Shown here: positions 17,622-26,742 of the stretch, one piece after another | Layout of the letters: every line of letters starts with the position of its first letter | How positions within the stretch are numbered: the stretch's first letter is position 1 | NCBI GenBank assembly: GCA_002591745.1 | Contig: PDLQ01000005.1 | Location: 1 to 64,000 of the forward strand | DNA from: Lewinellaceae bacterium SD302 | GTDB taxonomy: Bacteria > Bacteroidota > Bacteroidia > Chitinophagales > Saprospiraceae | Length of the DNA: 64,000 nucleotides | Reading direction: 5' to 3' | The notes under the pieces: generated by a model | The model's input: the letters and a program-made list of their open reading frames with translations, nothing else | Told to the model about the DNA's origin: nothing | Database searches by the model: none | Made by a program: the position numbers and the translations under genes

Positions 17622-18961
17622 TATCTAACAATCTGCCCGGTCAACCGCAGCAGTTCCGTCTCCGTTGTTTTCAAATTTAGCAGCGCGTTGAGTCTTTGAA
17701 AAGTGGCGTCGAGGTAATTGAGCTGTATTTGCCGGTAATCGAAACTATTGATCACGCCGCCACTAAGGCGTTCGCGGGCGATTTCCAGGTTACTGGCGGC
17801 GTTCTCAATTCGCGCATCGGTCAGGCTCAGCAGTTCGGCCTGATTGTCGTAGGTAGCCAGGGTATTGTTGAGAAGGATTTGGAGATCCTGTTTATTGGCT
17901 TCGTAGTTGAGTTGGGCGTTGATCTCCTGGAGCTGGGCGATCTCGATCCGTCGCTTGCGGGCTCCACCGTCGTAGAGGAGGTAGTTAACACCAATGCCGA
18001 CGTTACCGAGAAAGGTGCGGGCGGCCACACCCGGTAGTTCCTGTTCGCGGGTGGGTTGGTCGCCACCAAAATCAAAGGTCTGAGTGCCCGTTTGTACATC
18101 GAAAGAGTAGCTGAGACCGGCGTTGAGTGCTATATTCGGTGCATTGGCAGTTTCGGCCAGTTTGGTATTGTAGTTGGCCAGATCGCGATTGATAAGCAAG
18201 TTCTGCAGGCTACGGTTATTCGCCAAAAGTTGCTGAGTAAGGGCGGTGCGATCGTAAGGAGCGGGCAGGAAGTCCAGCTGATCGGTGAGGCGAACGTCCA
18301 GCTCAGGATCGCTTTCTCCCATCACCTGTAGCAGGCTCCGTACGGCATTCTTGTAGGATACCTGTTGGGTCAGTAAATTCGTAGAATCGTTCAGATAAGC
18401 ATCCCGGGCCTGTAGGCTGGCGAAACTTCCACCCTGACCATATTCGCGGCGCAGGTCCTGGTAGTCGATCTGGTCGCGACTGAGGTCCAGCACATCCTGT
18501 AGTACCTCAATCCTCTCCCGTTGCACCAGGGCGTTGTAATAGGCCCGAATCACGTTTTGCGAGGTGTTTTCCACGGCCAGCATCAATTGCCCTTCCGTGA
18601 GGTCAACACGGCGGGCGGACTGCTCCTTGGTCAGTTCAACCCGGTGGCCGTTAAAGAGCGTCCAGTTAAAATTAGCCGCCGGGGCCACGCTGTAAGTCGT
18701 CGTGTTGCTCTGGGAGACGATACTGGCCGGGTTCGTGTTGTCGCGGTAGCTTAGGCCGGGCGAGACACTCAGGTTGATCGTCGGATATTTACCGGCCAGC
18801 GCCCAACTATCCTGGGCTTCGGAAACGGCCACTTCGTTGGTCGCAATCCGGATTTGATAGTTGTTTTCCAGACCGCGTTGGACCGCGTCACTTAGGGAAA
18901 GTGGAAGTTCCTGGGCGGTAAGACCAGCGGAGATCATTAAGAGAAAGAAAAAATATTTCAT
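17621..18961 (-). CDS. TolC-family outer-membrane efflux protein
   Basis: A 446-residue TolC/OEP protein with a signal peptide (FFFLLMISAGLTAQ). Long alternating helical stretches (ALVQRERIEVLQDVLDLSRDQ and, in the second half, RKRRIEIAQLQEINAQL) mark the two OEP repeats that form the periplasmic tunnel. It is the last gene of the order adaptor, RND pump, GtrA-like, TolC on this strand, so it should be the outer-membrane exit duct of that pump. The gap to the GtrA gene is 12 bases. The substrate is unknown. Confidence 0.9.
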   Translation of the reverse strand: MKYFFFLLMISAGLTAQELPLSLSDAVQRGLENNYQIRIATNEVAVSEAQDSWALAGKYPTINLSVSPGLSYRDNTNPASIVSQSNTTTYSVAPAANFNWTLFNGHRVELTKEQSARRVDLTEGQLMLAVENTSQNVIRAYYNALVQRERIEVLQDVLDLSRDQIDYQDLRREYGQGGSFASLQARDAYLNDSTNLLTQQVSYKNAVRSLLQVMGESDPELDVRLTDQLDFLPAPYDRTALTQQLLANNRSLQNLLINRDLANYNTKLAETANAPNIALNAGLSYSFDVQTGTQTFDFGGDQPTREQELPGVAARTFLGNVGIGVNYLLYDGGARKRRIEIAQLQEINAQLNYEANKQDLQILLNNTLATYDNQAELLSLTDARIENAASNLEIARERLSGGVINSFDYRQIQLNYLDATFQRLNALLNLKTTETELLRLTGQIVR

Positions 18962-18973
18962 TGGTTCTTTTTG

Positions 18974-19435
18974 TTAGCCATCCAACAGATCTGGATGCTC
19001 ATCTTTAACCGCTTCAATGCGTTTTTCACGTGTGGCACCTTCGAAGGCCATGCGCTTCAGGTAAAAGTTGTAGAAGAAAATCAGGAAAGTTGCCAGTCCT
19101 TTGATCAGCCACTCGCGGGTCATGATGCCGGGGATCTGATGAAATAACCAGACCAGTCCGGCGTCCAGCGCCATGCCGCCCAAAGAGACCATCATCGAGA
19201 GCAAGAAGGCCTTTTGTACGGAGCGGTTCAGGTCGAAAACGAAGTAGCGTTGCATGACGAAATTGGCCAGCGTCGCGCAGGTATAGGCGAAAATCGTTGC
19301 GGGTAGATAATGCAAATAGCGGTCCACCAACAACAGATAAAGCCCATAGTTGATACTGGTGGCAATTAGCCCGGTAATGGCGAAAGGGATCTTTTCGGTA
19401 ACGAAGAAATAACCTTTCTTGATTAGTGGATGCAT
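18974..19435 (-). CDS. GtrA-family membrane protein
   Basis: A small four-helix GtrA/DPMS-like protein of about 153 residues: IPFAITGLIATSINYGLYLL, YLPATIFAYTCATLANFVMQRYFVF (with the family NF...RYFVF motif), LLSMMVSLGGMALDAGL and a final FLIFFYNFYLKR. GtrA proteins move lipid-linked sugars or serve as partners of glycosyltransferases. I chose ATG 19435 over the TTG at 19450, because the TTG lies inside a GCTACTTTG word. It is placed between an RND pump and its TolC, an unexpected site for this family, so it may have been inserted into the operon. Confidence 0.85.
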   Translation of the reverse strand: MHPLIKKGYFFVTEKIPFAITGLIATSINYGLYLLLVDRYLHYLPATIFAYTCATLANFVMQRYFVFDLNRSVQKAFLLSMMVSLGGMALDAGLVWLFHQIPGIMTREWLIKGLATFLIFFYNFYLKRMAFEGATREKRIEAVKDEHPDLLDG

Positions 19436-19447
19436 CTTTTTTCCTAG

Positions 19448-19456
19448 CAAAGTAGC
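19448..19456 (-). repeat. GCTACTTTG word, just before the GtrA gene
   Basis: Minus-strand reading CCTTGCTACTTTGCTAGG; 12 bases before the ATG. Confidence 0.8.
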
Positions 19457-19476
19457 AAGGTTTTAGTTAAATCCGA

Positions 19477-22400
19477 TTAATGAAGGGTTTCTTTATAGGC
19501 CGGCTCCACCTCGTGGTATTCCGGGGCTTTTTCTTTCAGGTTGGTCATCCGGAACCAATTGCGCCGGCCCCGGTTAACCAAGACCAGTAATGCCGGTAGC
19601 AGCAATAATAAAACCACGGTAGCGGCCAGGAGACCAAAAGCTACCGAAATGGCCATCGGAATCAGGAATTGCGCCTGCAGGCTCTTTTCAAAAAGCAGGG
19701 GCGTAAGTCCGGCAAATGTCGTCAGGGAGGTCAGTACGATGGGGCGGAAACGACTACGGCCGGCCTCGTAAAGGGCATCCATCATCGGCATTCCTTCCCG
19801 CAGGTTATCGTTGTAGGTGGCTACGAGTACCAGCCCGTCGTTGACAATGATCCCGATCAGCGCGATGATGCCCAGGAAACTGAACAGCGAAATTGGCGCG
19901 CCCATGAGCCAGTGACCAAAAACCACGCCGATAAAACCGAAGGGTAACAGCGCGAAGAGCGAAGCGGCTTGCATGATACTTCTGAAGGTAATCGCCACCA
20001 CGAAGAACATCAATAGCAGCACGACCGGAATTACCCGCTGAACGGAAGTGATCGACTTTTGCTGCTGGCGGACCTGCCCGTCGGGTACGGTGGCTACGCC
20101 AGGGTATTCAGCCAGTACCCGCGGAAGGATTTCGCCCTGAATCTGGGTGGTAACGTCAGTGACGGATACGGCGTTATTAGCCACGTCGGCCTCGACTTTT
20201 ACCTCCCGGCGGCCGTCGGTATGGTTGATCGCGATGACGCCCCGTTGCAATTCCAGCTCCGCTAGTTCGGAGACGGGGTAGTTGCTGCCGTCGGGCAAGC
20301 GGATGCGCATGCGGTTCAGGTCAGTCAGGCTTCGGCGGTCGCTTTCAGCGAAGCGGGTCCAGACCCTGATCTCGTCTTCGCCCCGTTGCAGTCGTTGAGC
20401 TTCGAAACCGAAGAAACCGGCCCGTACCTGACCAACGATGTTCTGAAGATCCAGCCCCAGGTATTTGGCTTTTTCCTTCAGGCTGATGTTGATCTCCCGG
20501 AGACCTTCCTGGTTATTGTCGACCACGTCGGAGAGTTCAGCCATTTTCATGAGTTCAGCCTTAACCGCCTGAGTGGCTTCTTCTAACTGTTTGATGTCGC
20601 TACCGACCAAGGAAACGGAAACCGGCTTACCAAAGACAGAACTGCCGCCGAAAGACAGCACTTCCGCTTCGTCGATCGGGCCGGTAGCTTCCCGCAGGGC
20701 GTTGGCTACGTCACGCAGACCGATATCACCACGGAATTCACCGGGCAGAAGTGCCACCGTCGCAGTACCCTGGTAAGTAGTAGGACCGACGCTTAGTTCC
20801 ACTCGTTCGATAATTTCCTCGCCTTCGGGCAGGCGCTTGCTGATCTCTTCGTTAACCTCGGCGGCGGCCACCTCTATTTTTTTAAGAATGCCGAGGGTGA
20901 CGTCTTCCGGGGTGCCGGCTGGAAGTTGCAGGGTTACGGCAATATCGTCCCGCTCAATGACCGGGAAGAAAGTCGTTTTGACAAAACCTCCACCAACTGC
21001 CCCGAAGGATAACATGAGCACCGCAATACTGGCTGCGAAAGTGATGAACTTCTCCCGCATGGCAAAGCGTAGAGCCGGAGAGTAAAGTTTATCCCGCAAC
21101 CAGGCCATCAGGTCCTCAAATTTGCGTTGCACGAAGTTGGGCTTGGCATCGGGGTCTAGGGCTTTGGAGTGAGCCACGTGGGTAGGTAGGATCACTGCAC
21201 CTTCAACGAGGCTGAAGACGAGGGAAAAGATGACCACCAGCGCCATCTCACTAAAGAAATCGCCCAGCTGCCCGTCGATGAACAAAAAGCTGGAAAAGGC
21301 GATGACCGTAGTGATGATGGCCGCGAAAACAGCCGGTAACACTTGCATGGTACCATTAAGAGCTGCCTTATTGCGTTCTTCTCCTTTTTCGTGATTAGAG
21401 TAGATATTCTCACCGATCACGATGCCATCGTCTACGAGGATACCGATCACGATGATCATCCCGAACAGAGAGATAACGTTCAGGGTGACGTCCAGGGCAT
21501 TGGCCAGGATGAACATGCCCGCAAAACTGATCGGAATGGATAAAGCTACCCACCAGGCTAACCGCCAGTGCAGAAACATGGCCAAGAGTAGGATGACAAT
21601 GATGAATCCCTGAATACCATTGGATTGCAGGGTGTTGATCCGCTGCCGAAGCGTAATACTGGCGTCATTGACAATAGTCGCCTGGATGTTCTCATTGGCG
21701 GCATTCCAGTCGGCCAGGTAAGCCTTAACCGTATCGGTGATGTAGAGCATGTCCTCTTCCAGGGTATTCTGTACCTGGACGGAGACGGCCGGCTGACCAT
21801 CCAGGAAGCTGCTATTGGGCTGGTCGGCGAACTGATCCTTGATGTCGGCGATCTGGTAGAGTTTTACCTGGCCGCCACCGGGCGTGGTTTTTACAACGAT
21901 GTCACGAAGACCTTCGGCGTAATAATTCTTGTTGCGGGCACGGAGCAGCAGTTCTTCCTGCTGACCTTTGATGGTGCCACCGGTGACATCCACATTGGTA
22001 CGGCTTACGGCATTGGCCGCTTCCTGAAAGGTGATGTTATAGGCTTGTAGGTCGGATTCGCGAAAGGCAATTTCGATCTCTTCATCGGGGAAGCCACCTA
22101 GAGTGATCTGTGAGACGCCATCAATGGCCATCAACTCGTCTTCGATCTGGCGGGCTTTTGTTTTCAGGGCCAATAAGTCTACGCCGTCACCACTTAGTGA
22201 AAAGGTAAGGGCCCGGCCGAGCTGTTCCTGTTTATAGACAACCGGCGGTTCAATACCCACCGGGAAGCTACTGATCTGGTCCACCGCATTTTTGACGTCG
22301 TTGAGTACCAGGTCTGCGTCGTAGTCCTTGAGGACTTCCACGGTAACACTGCCAGAGTTTTCGCGACTGATACTGGTGTAGCGTTCCACGCCAGTAAGTC

Positions 22401-22620
22401 CTTTCAGGTTCTCTTCGATCTTGTTGACGATGCCTTCCTCTACTTCTTCGGGGCTGGCACCGGGGTAGATGACCTGAATACTGATGATCCGGCTGGGAAA
22501 TTCCGGAAAGAAGGTCGACTTCATCTGCAAAAGACTGAAACCGCCGATCAGGAGCAGGCCCGCCATCAGCAGATTCGCCGCCACCGGATATTTGATAAAG
22601 TAACTGATGAATGATTTCAT
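19477..22620 (-). CDS. RND-family efflux pump (AcrB/HAE1-like)
   Basis: A 1047-residue inner-membrane RND transporter, the usual length for the family. The first helix (YPVAANLLMAGLLLIGGFSLL) is followed by the first periplasmic domain (STFFPEFPS, IQVIYPGASPEEVEEGI). Then come a helix cluster with DDGIVIGENIYSNHEKG, a second periplasmic domain, and a final helix cluster with GIIVNDGLVLV. It uses the proton gradient to expel small molecules from the periplasm or inner membrane through the adjacent adaptor and TolC. The acidic residues in the middle helices are those expected for the proton relay. Drug-type (HAE) is more likely than heavy-metal type, but this is not settled. Confidence 0.9.
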   Translation of the reverse strand: MKSFISYFIKYPVAANLLMAGLLLIGGFSLLQMKSTFFPEFPSRIISIQVIYPGASPEEVEEGIVNKIEENLKGLTGVERYTSISRENSGSVTVEVLKDYDADLVLNDVKNAVDQISSFPVGIEPPVVYKQEQLGRALTFSLSGDGVDLLALKTKARQIEDELMAIDGVSQITLGGFPDEEIEIAFRESDLQAYNITFQEAANAVSRTNVDVTGGTIKGQQEELLLRARNKNYYAEGLRDIVVKTTPGGGQVKLYQIADIKDQFADQPNSSFLDGQPAVSVQVQNTLEEDMLYITDTVKAYLADWNAANENIQATIVNDASITLRQRINTLQSNGIQGFIIVILLLAMFLHWRLAWWVALSIPISFAGMFILANALDVTLNVISLFGMIIVIGILVDDGIVIGENIYSNHEKGEERNKAALNGTMQVLPAVFAAIITTVIAFSSFLFIDGQLGDFFSEMALVVIFSLVFSLVEGAVILPTHVAHSKALDPDAKPNFVQRKFEDLMAWLRDKLYSPALRFAMREKFITFAASIAVLMLSFGAVGGGFVKTTFFPVIERDDIAVTLQLPAGTPEDVTLGILKKIEVAAAEVNEEISKRLPEGEEIIERVELSVGPTTYQGTATVALLPGEFRGDIGLRDVANALREATGPIDEAEVLSFGGSSVFGKPVSVSLVGSDIKQLEEATQAVKAELMKMAELSDVVDNNQEGLREINISLKEKAKYLGLDLQNIVGQVRAGFFGFEAQRLQRGEDEIRVWTRFAESDRRSLTDLNRMRIRLPDGSNYPVSELAELELQRGVIAINHTDGRREVKVEADVANNAVSVTDVTTQIQGEILPRVLAEYPGVATVPDGQVRQQQKSITSVQRVIPVVLLLMFFVVAITFRSIMQAASLFALLPFGFIGVVFGHWLMGAPISLFSFLGIIALIGIIVNDGLVLVATYNDNLREGMPMMDALYEAGRSRFRPIVLTSLTTFAGLTPLLFEKSLQAQFLIPMAISVAFGLLAATVVLLLLLPALLVLVNRGRRNWFRMTNLKEKAPEYHEVEPAYKETLH

Positions 22621-22665
22621 CGCTGGGTAATTGGTAAGTGAGCTGGCGGCGAGAACGTCGACCTT

Positions 22666-22674
22666 GCTACTTTG
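22666..22674 (+). repeat. GCTACTTTG word, between RND adaptor and pump
   Basis: Context CCTTGCTACTTTGTTAGTC, in the sense opposite to the operon. Confidence 0.8.
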
Positions 22675-22699
22675 TTAGTCAAAAAACAATTGGCTGTGC

Positions 22700-23824
22700 T
22701 TACTCGCTTTTCTCTACGAACATACCATCATAGGCACCCGCGATGGTATTGGTGACCAGGTTCGTGCCATCCGCCAGGCCGCTGACGACCACGGTTTCCC
22801 GGTCGTACTTGAGGACGTTGACGGGGGTCAGTTGCAGAATCGTATCCTGTACGAGGGTATAGACGGCGCGTTGGTCAATGAGTAAGTTGCGATCGATCTC
22901 TACTGCATCGGCCAGGGTTTTAGCGTCGGCTTCTCCCCGGAGGTACATGCCTTCGCGGAGATTCTCGCCGCTTACGCCAATGAAAACTTCCACGGTTTGG
23001 GAGCCCGGGTCGATCTGATCACTGATCCGCTTGATGGTGCCCGTCCAGTTGCCCTGAATGTCCTCACTTCTTAGCTGCACTTTGCCGCCGGTTTTGAGGA
23101 AGTCGAGCTGGGAAAGCGGAACGGTGGCGACCAGTTCATAGGAGCCGGTTGCCATTAGCTCGCCGATCTGTTGACCGGTGCGAACGACCGCTCCCACGTC
23201 GATATTGGAACTGGTGAGTACACCGCTGAAAGGAGCGGGAATAACGAATTTACTCAGCCGTTCTTCCACACTTTTGATGTTGTAGTACTGGGTGTAGAGG
23301 TTGCGGCCGGAGACGAAGAGCTTCTCGGAGCGGTTGTCGGCTTCGGGGAGTTCCTTGATCGGAGCGTCAACGTTAAATTCGGCGAGGTAGCTATCCCATT
23401 TTTCGAAACTGGCTGGGTAATCGATTTTGAGATCCGGCATCATCATGGCGATGGAATTTAGCAGAGTAGCTTTTTGGGCTTGCAGGCTGAGGCGGGTTTC
23501 GGTATCGTCGATGCGCAAGAGGGGAGCGCCCTTAGGAAAGTAGGTGCCCACTTTGAAAGGTCGGCCGGTGGCTTTAAGCGTGCCGGTCACCTCGCTGAAC
23601 AGGCCGATCTTATTGAAAGCCTGTAACCTGCCCTGCACGTCCAGTTTGGTAGAAACGGCTTGGTTGCTGATGGCTTTGGTTTCTACTTTTTTGCGGCGAA
23701 CCTGTTCCTGACGAACTGGAGGCTCCGGCTTCTGGGCGGTCAGGAATTTCATGCCGAAGTAGCCGCCGATCAGCAAAAGGATGCCGACCACAATGCCGAT
23801 GAGGCGCCGTTGCGATTTAGTCAT
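22700..23824 (-). CDS. RND efflux periplasmic adaptor (HlyD/AcrA type)
   Basis: A 374-residue membrane-fusion protein: one N-terminal helix (LIGIVVGILLLIGGYFGMKFL) anchors it, then a lipoyl/barrel-sandwich half (KLDVQGRLQAFNKIGLFSEVTG) with a helical hairpin and the returning half (VIPAPFSGVLTSSNIDVGAVVRTGQQIG). The beta-barrel and membrane-proximal domain follow. It links the RND pump gene that follows to the TolC channel. It is the first gene of the operon; no clear promoter motif was seen in the 200 bases upstream. Confidence 0.9.
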   Translation of the reverse strand: MTKSQRRLIGIVVGILLLIGGYFGMKFLTAQKPEPPVRQEQVRRKKVETKAISNQAVSTKLDVQGRLQAFNKIGLFSEVTGTLKATGRPFKVGTYFPKGAPLLRIDDTETRLSLQAQKATLLNSIAMMMPDLKIDYPASFEKWDSYLAEFNVDAPIKELPEADNRSEKLFVSGRNLYTQYYNIKSVEERLSKFVIPAPFSGVLTSSNIDVGAVVRTGQQIGELMATGSYELVATVPLSQLDFLKTGGKVQLRSEDIQGNWTGTIKRISDQIDPGSQTVEVFIGVSGENLREGMYLRGEADAKTLADAVEIDRNLLIDQRAVYTLVQDTILQLTPVNVLKYDRETVVVSGLADGTNLVTNTIAGAYDGMFVEKSE

Positions 23825-24218
23825 GTTAGAGGTGGTTAATGTGGGGTTCTGAAAAGTTGCCAGAAATACTTGCTACGGAACCACATAAAGAGGAGGGAAG
23901 TTTTTGGAAAGGGACAAAATCTACGCAGTTAATGAGATTATACAGCCAGCATGTCAATTATTCCATCTCAATCGTGTCATCGATTCTGGCGAGCAGAAAA
24001 CTTCCCCATTTATCTCTAATCATACTTGGTAAGAGGCAGAAACGGAGCCCCGCGTCGCTCTACGTTGAAATTACCATCCTGGTTAATGAGTCGCGAAGGC
24101 CGGCTTGTCGACCGGAGCTTGTCGCCTAGCCCTGAATCGCCGGAAAAATCTTCTTGCGAGTCGTTATCCCGATTACAAGGCCGGAGTCGGCTGGCCAGTT
24201 CATCTAGCGATAAAAAAA
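23825..24218. other. Intergenic stretch upstream of the efflux operon
   Basis: Nearly 400 bases with no gene I can support. Bases 24088-24125 (GTCGCGAAGGCCGG..., CGGAGCTTGTCGCC) recall single modules of the mosaic palindrome arrays, but without the constant linker. It must contain the promoter of the efflux operon on the minus strand and the tail of the TIGR03643-like gene. Confidence 0.5.
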
Positions 24219-24452
24219 TTAGCGTTTACTGATCTTGTTCTTGGTAATGGTGCGTTGCATCCGACTCTTGAAACGCATTACTTCCTCAGACCGTTTGGCC
24301 AAGTGCTTGGTGCCCCGGCCGCTGACCCTGGCCCGCCAGTTGCGCCAGGACTTCGGTTTCAACTCCCGGCGCATCAATTGAATGACTTCTCCTTCCCGCA
24401 GGCCGAACTGCACCTCAATAGCGTCAAAAGGTGTTCGGTCCTCCCAGGCCAT
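24219..24452 (-). CDS. TIGR03643/DUF2805-family protein, start uncertain
   Basis: MAWEDRTPFDAIEVQFGL, then EVIQLMRRELKP and WRARVSGRGTKH match the small basic family TIGR03643 (DUF2805), whose function is unknown. Family members normally begin about 12 residues earlier with a helix of the SIDRIIE type. That helix and about 20 more plausible residues are present in frame here up to about 24,552, but no ATG, GTG or TTG occurs before the in-frame TAA. The gene may therefore start at the internal ATG 24452, use a rare start codon, or have lost its start. Confidence 0.65.
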   Translation of the reverse strand: MAWEDRTPFDAIEVQFGLREGEVIQLMRRELKPKSWRNWRARVSGRGTKHLAKRSEEVMRFKSRMQRTITKNKISKR

Positions 24453-24721
24453 TTCGATAATACGGTCTATTGAGCGTTCGGGGAGAAGGAGGTCGGGGCG
24501 GCCCTTGCGTTTGATCTTGCGAACGCGGTCTTCCTGATCTTGGTAGTTGAGGGTATCGTCGTGGATAACTGTTTATTTGGTCTAACGGGCATTGAGGTCT
24601 TTGGTTTATCGGGAACAGGAGACAGGAGCGCTGTGCTTTAAGGATCAGGACACCTGGCTCCTATCTTCTGAAGCCGAGGCAGCACAGCGACCGAAGGCCA
24701 CCCCAGCTCTAATTTCCAAAC

Positions 24722-25174
24722 TCAGAGCTCATCCGGCGCAACTTTTCCGCCCCTCAATTCTTCGTTTTCCGTAAACTGTACGATCATCATCCGGCAGGGT
24801 TCATTGTTGAGCACCCCGGAGCGGTGACCTTTTTCGTCATTAGTGCCCTGGTCGGCTCCGAAACTCAGTTCACCCGTTCTCATCTCTACCCGTTGGCCGT
24901 CCATCGTTTCCACCCACCAGCCACCACTGAGGGGAATGATCCACTGGGGCTGAGGGTTTTCGTGCCAGTCTCCATCGAAATCGGCGGGAAGTTCACTGAA
25001 AATGACTTTGCTGGCCCCTTGCATTAGGTTATTGTTCCATTGTTCACCGCTACCGCCGCCCATACTTTCCAGTTCGAAACCGGTAAGCTGGCGTCTACGC
25101 TGGCGACTGACACCGTTTTCGTCAGTGTAAACATGCCAGTAATCTATGGTGGGTTTTTTATTTTTGTCAGCCAT
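24722..25174 (-). CDS. Cupin-like protein
   Basis: From ATG 25174 the product is 150 residues: MADKNKKPTIDYWHVYTDENG, a beta-rich core with WHENPQPQWIIPLSGGWWVET (His plus PxxQxxxxxxG of a cupin first motif) and MRTGELSFGADQ (the DLxxGD-like second motif), and a short acidic tail. It would bind a metal or a small ligand in a double-stranded beta-helix. The frame is open to 25324, but the extra 50 residues look like translated intergenic sequence. No neighbour hints at a substrate. Confidence 0.65.
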   Translation of the reverse strand: MADKNKKPTIDYWHVYTDENGVSRQRRRQLTGFELESMGGGSGEQWNNNLMQGASKVIFSELPADFDGDWHENPQPQWIIPLSGGWWVETMDGQRVEMRTGELSFGADQGTNDEKGHRSGVLNNEPCRMMIVQFTENEELRGGKVAPDEL

Positions 25175-25359
25175 GGTTTTATTTGATACTACCATTTCGG
25201 CCTGACTTTTGTGCGGACCGCGGAAAGGAAAACAGCTAAAGCTATGTTCAACAAAGCTGAGGACCGCGGTGGCGATCAGCGAAGCTGTAGCAGCAGTGAT
25301 TTTAGTTAAGCAAGACGATTGCACTTAACTACATGCTCGGAAATCCCAGGCAAAGTGTC

Positions 25360-25857
25360 TTACAGGAAATCCGAGGAAAAGCCGAGGGGGAGTAGATCCG
25401 CCGCCGAATCCAGTACGTAAAAAGGCCCTACTTCCGCTCTGAGGATAATTCGCATACGGTGGCCGTGGCGTTGTTCGTGCTCCGCGAGTACCTGGCGGCA
25501 GGCACCACAGGGGCTGGCGGGTTCGGCCAGTACTTGACTAGGGCTTTTTACGGTGATCGCCATGGCTACCACCTTAGCCGTTGGTTGTCGGCTGGCGGCG
25601 GCAGCCAGAGCAGCCCGTTCGGCGCAAAGGCACATGGGGTAGGCCGCGTTTTCAGTGTTGCAGGCACTTACTACTTCTCCGTTCTCCAACCGTGCGGCGG
25701 CGGCTACCTGAAAACGGCTATAGGGTGAATAGGATTCGGGTAAAGCAGCAGCGGCTATTTCGTATAGTTCTTGATCGGCGGCCGAAAGATCGGTGGGCCG
25801 GGCAAATACATCATATTCCAGGGAAATCGACTTCTTGATGGTAGAGATTTTCACCAA
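25360..25857 (-). CDS. cdd: Cytidine deaminase
   Basis: It converts cytidine and deoxycytidine to uridine forms in pyrimidine salvage. The zinc site is complete: C78-A-E80, in which Glu80 is the proton shuttle, and P-C117-G-A-C120-R-Q. The substrate-binding SPYSRFQVAAAA and NTENAAYPMCLCAERAAL stretches are typical of the homotetrameric class. At 165 residues it is slightly longer than the usual 130-160 because of an N-terminal extension. It is a single gene, 60 bases from the M23-like gene's stop. Confidence 0.92.
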   Translation of the reverse strand: MVKISTIKKSISLEYDVFARPTDLSAADQELYEIAAAALPESYSPYSRFQVAAAARLENGEVVSACNTENAAYPMCLCAERAALAAAASRQPTAKVVAMAITVKSPSQVLAEPASPCGACRQVLAEHEQRHGHRMRIILRAEVGPFYVLDSAADLLPLGFSSDFL

Positions 25858-25917
25858 AAATAGGCGTTAATTATTTTATCGTGTCTATTTGCCATATCCA
25901 GTACCCGGGGTGATCAT

Positions 25918-26658
25918 TTAGGGCATGGTAGCTGTGCGGACCAAAACAGCCGGGTCAATGCAGAGCAGCAAACCATCTTCCAGGGTCACTTCGCTGAAAA
26001 CTCCCGGAAAGTCTCCCCGGTATTCAAGCATGTCCAGCACTAACTGAAAATGAAGATGGGGCGGCCAGTTCCCGTTATCCTCCCGATCACCGAATTTCGC
26101 TAAGGCGTGGCCCGCCGGAACGGTTTGGCCTTTTTTCAAGCCCGTTAGCGATGCTCGGCTGAGGTGTCCGTATAGCGTATAAAAGGTCAGGTCAGGGAGG
26201 GGGGAATGCTCGAGGATAATGGTCGCGCCGTAGCTGCCCTCGGCCGGGTCATACGCGAAACTGTGAATGCGAGCTTCCAACGGAGTGTAGATGCCGGTCT
26301 CCACTGGTCCCCAAATATCGTAACCCAGGTGAATATCACGGATCGGGCCACTGGCCAGGTATTGCTCTGCCTGATAGACGCTTCTCTTTTCCTTAAAGCC
26401 ACCCACGGCATATTTGACTTTGGCAGCGGCGATTTGCTGGTTGACGTAATTTTCTAGCGGAGCGGGTTGGCGAAATATGTTTCCGAAGTCAGGAACCGAG
26501 TGGTCGTGATCTAAGCGCAGGAGAGTTGTGTTGTTTTCCAGGTCACTGATAATTGGCCGCGGGGAGGCGGTTTTCAGCCACTGGTAAAAGACTTTGCGTT
26601 TCTCAGACAGGTATACTCGTTGTTTTGGGCTTAGCAATTCTTGTTTTTTATCGACCAA
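25918..26658 (-). CDS. M23-family peptidase-like protein (LytM fold)
   Basis: The C-terminal two thirds form a LytM/M23 domain: HLGYDIWGPVETGIYTPL (H-x-G-x-D, first zinc ligands), then GATIILEHS, FYTLYGHL and, near the end, PPHLHFQL (HxH). These are the zinc ligands of DD-metalloendopeptidases that cut peptide cross-links in peptidoglycan. No signal peptide is evident. The frame is open to 27009, but that part is antisense to the oxidoreductase gene, so I place the start at TTG 26658; TTG 26637 is possible. It is divergent from the gene starting at 26743. The absence of a secretion signal suggests a non-cell-wall role or a missed start. Confidence 0.7.
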   Translation of the reverse strand: MVDKKQELLSPKQRVYLSEKRKVFYQWLKTASPRPIISDLENNTTLLRLDHDHSVPDFGNIFRQPAPLENYVNQQIAAAKVKYAVGGFKEKRSVYQAEQYLASGPIRDIHLGYDIWGPVETGIYTPLEARIHSFAYDPAEGSYGATIILEHSPLPDLTFYTLYGHLSRASLTGLKKGQTVPAGHALAKFGDREDNGNWPPHLHFQLVLDMLEYRGDFPGVFSEVTLEDGLLLCIDPAVLVRTATMP

Positions 26659-26742
26659 AATAGTGCTTTTAGAGATTGCTTTACCGGGGGTGTAAAACCT
26701 AATTGCCCTGGTCGGTGTCTCAAGAGCAGTAAATATTACATT

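Noticed and set aside
24105-24473. 122-codon plus-strand frame at 24.1-24.5 kb
   Set aside because: Lies antisense to the TIGR03643-like gene, which has a recognisable family signature.
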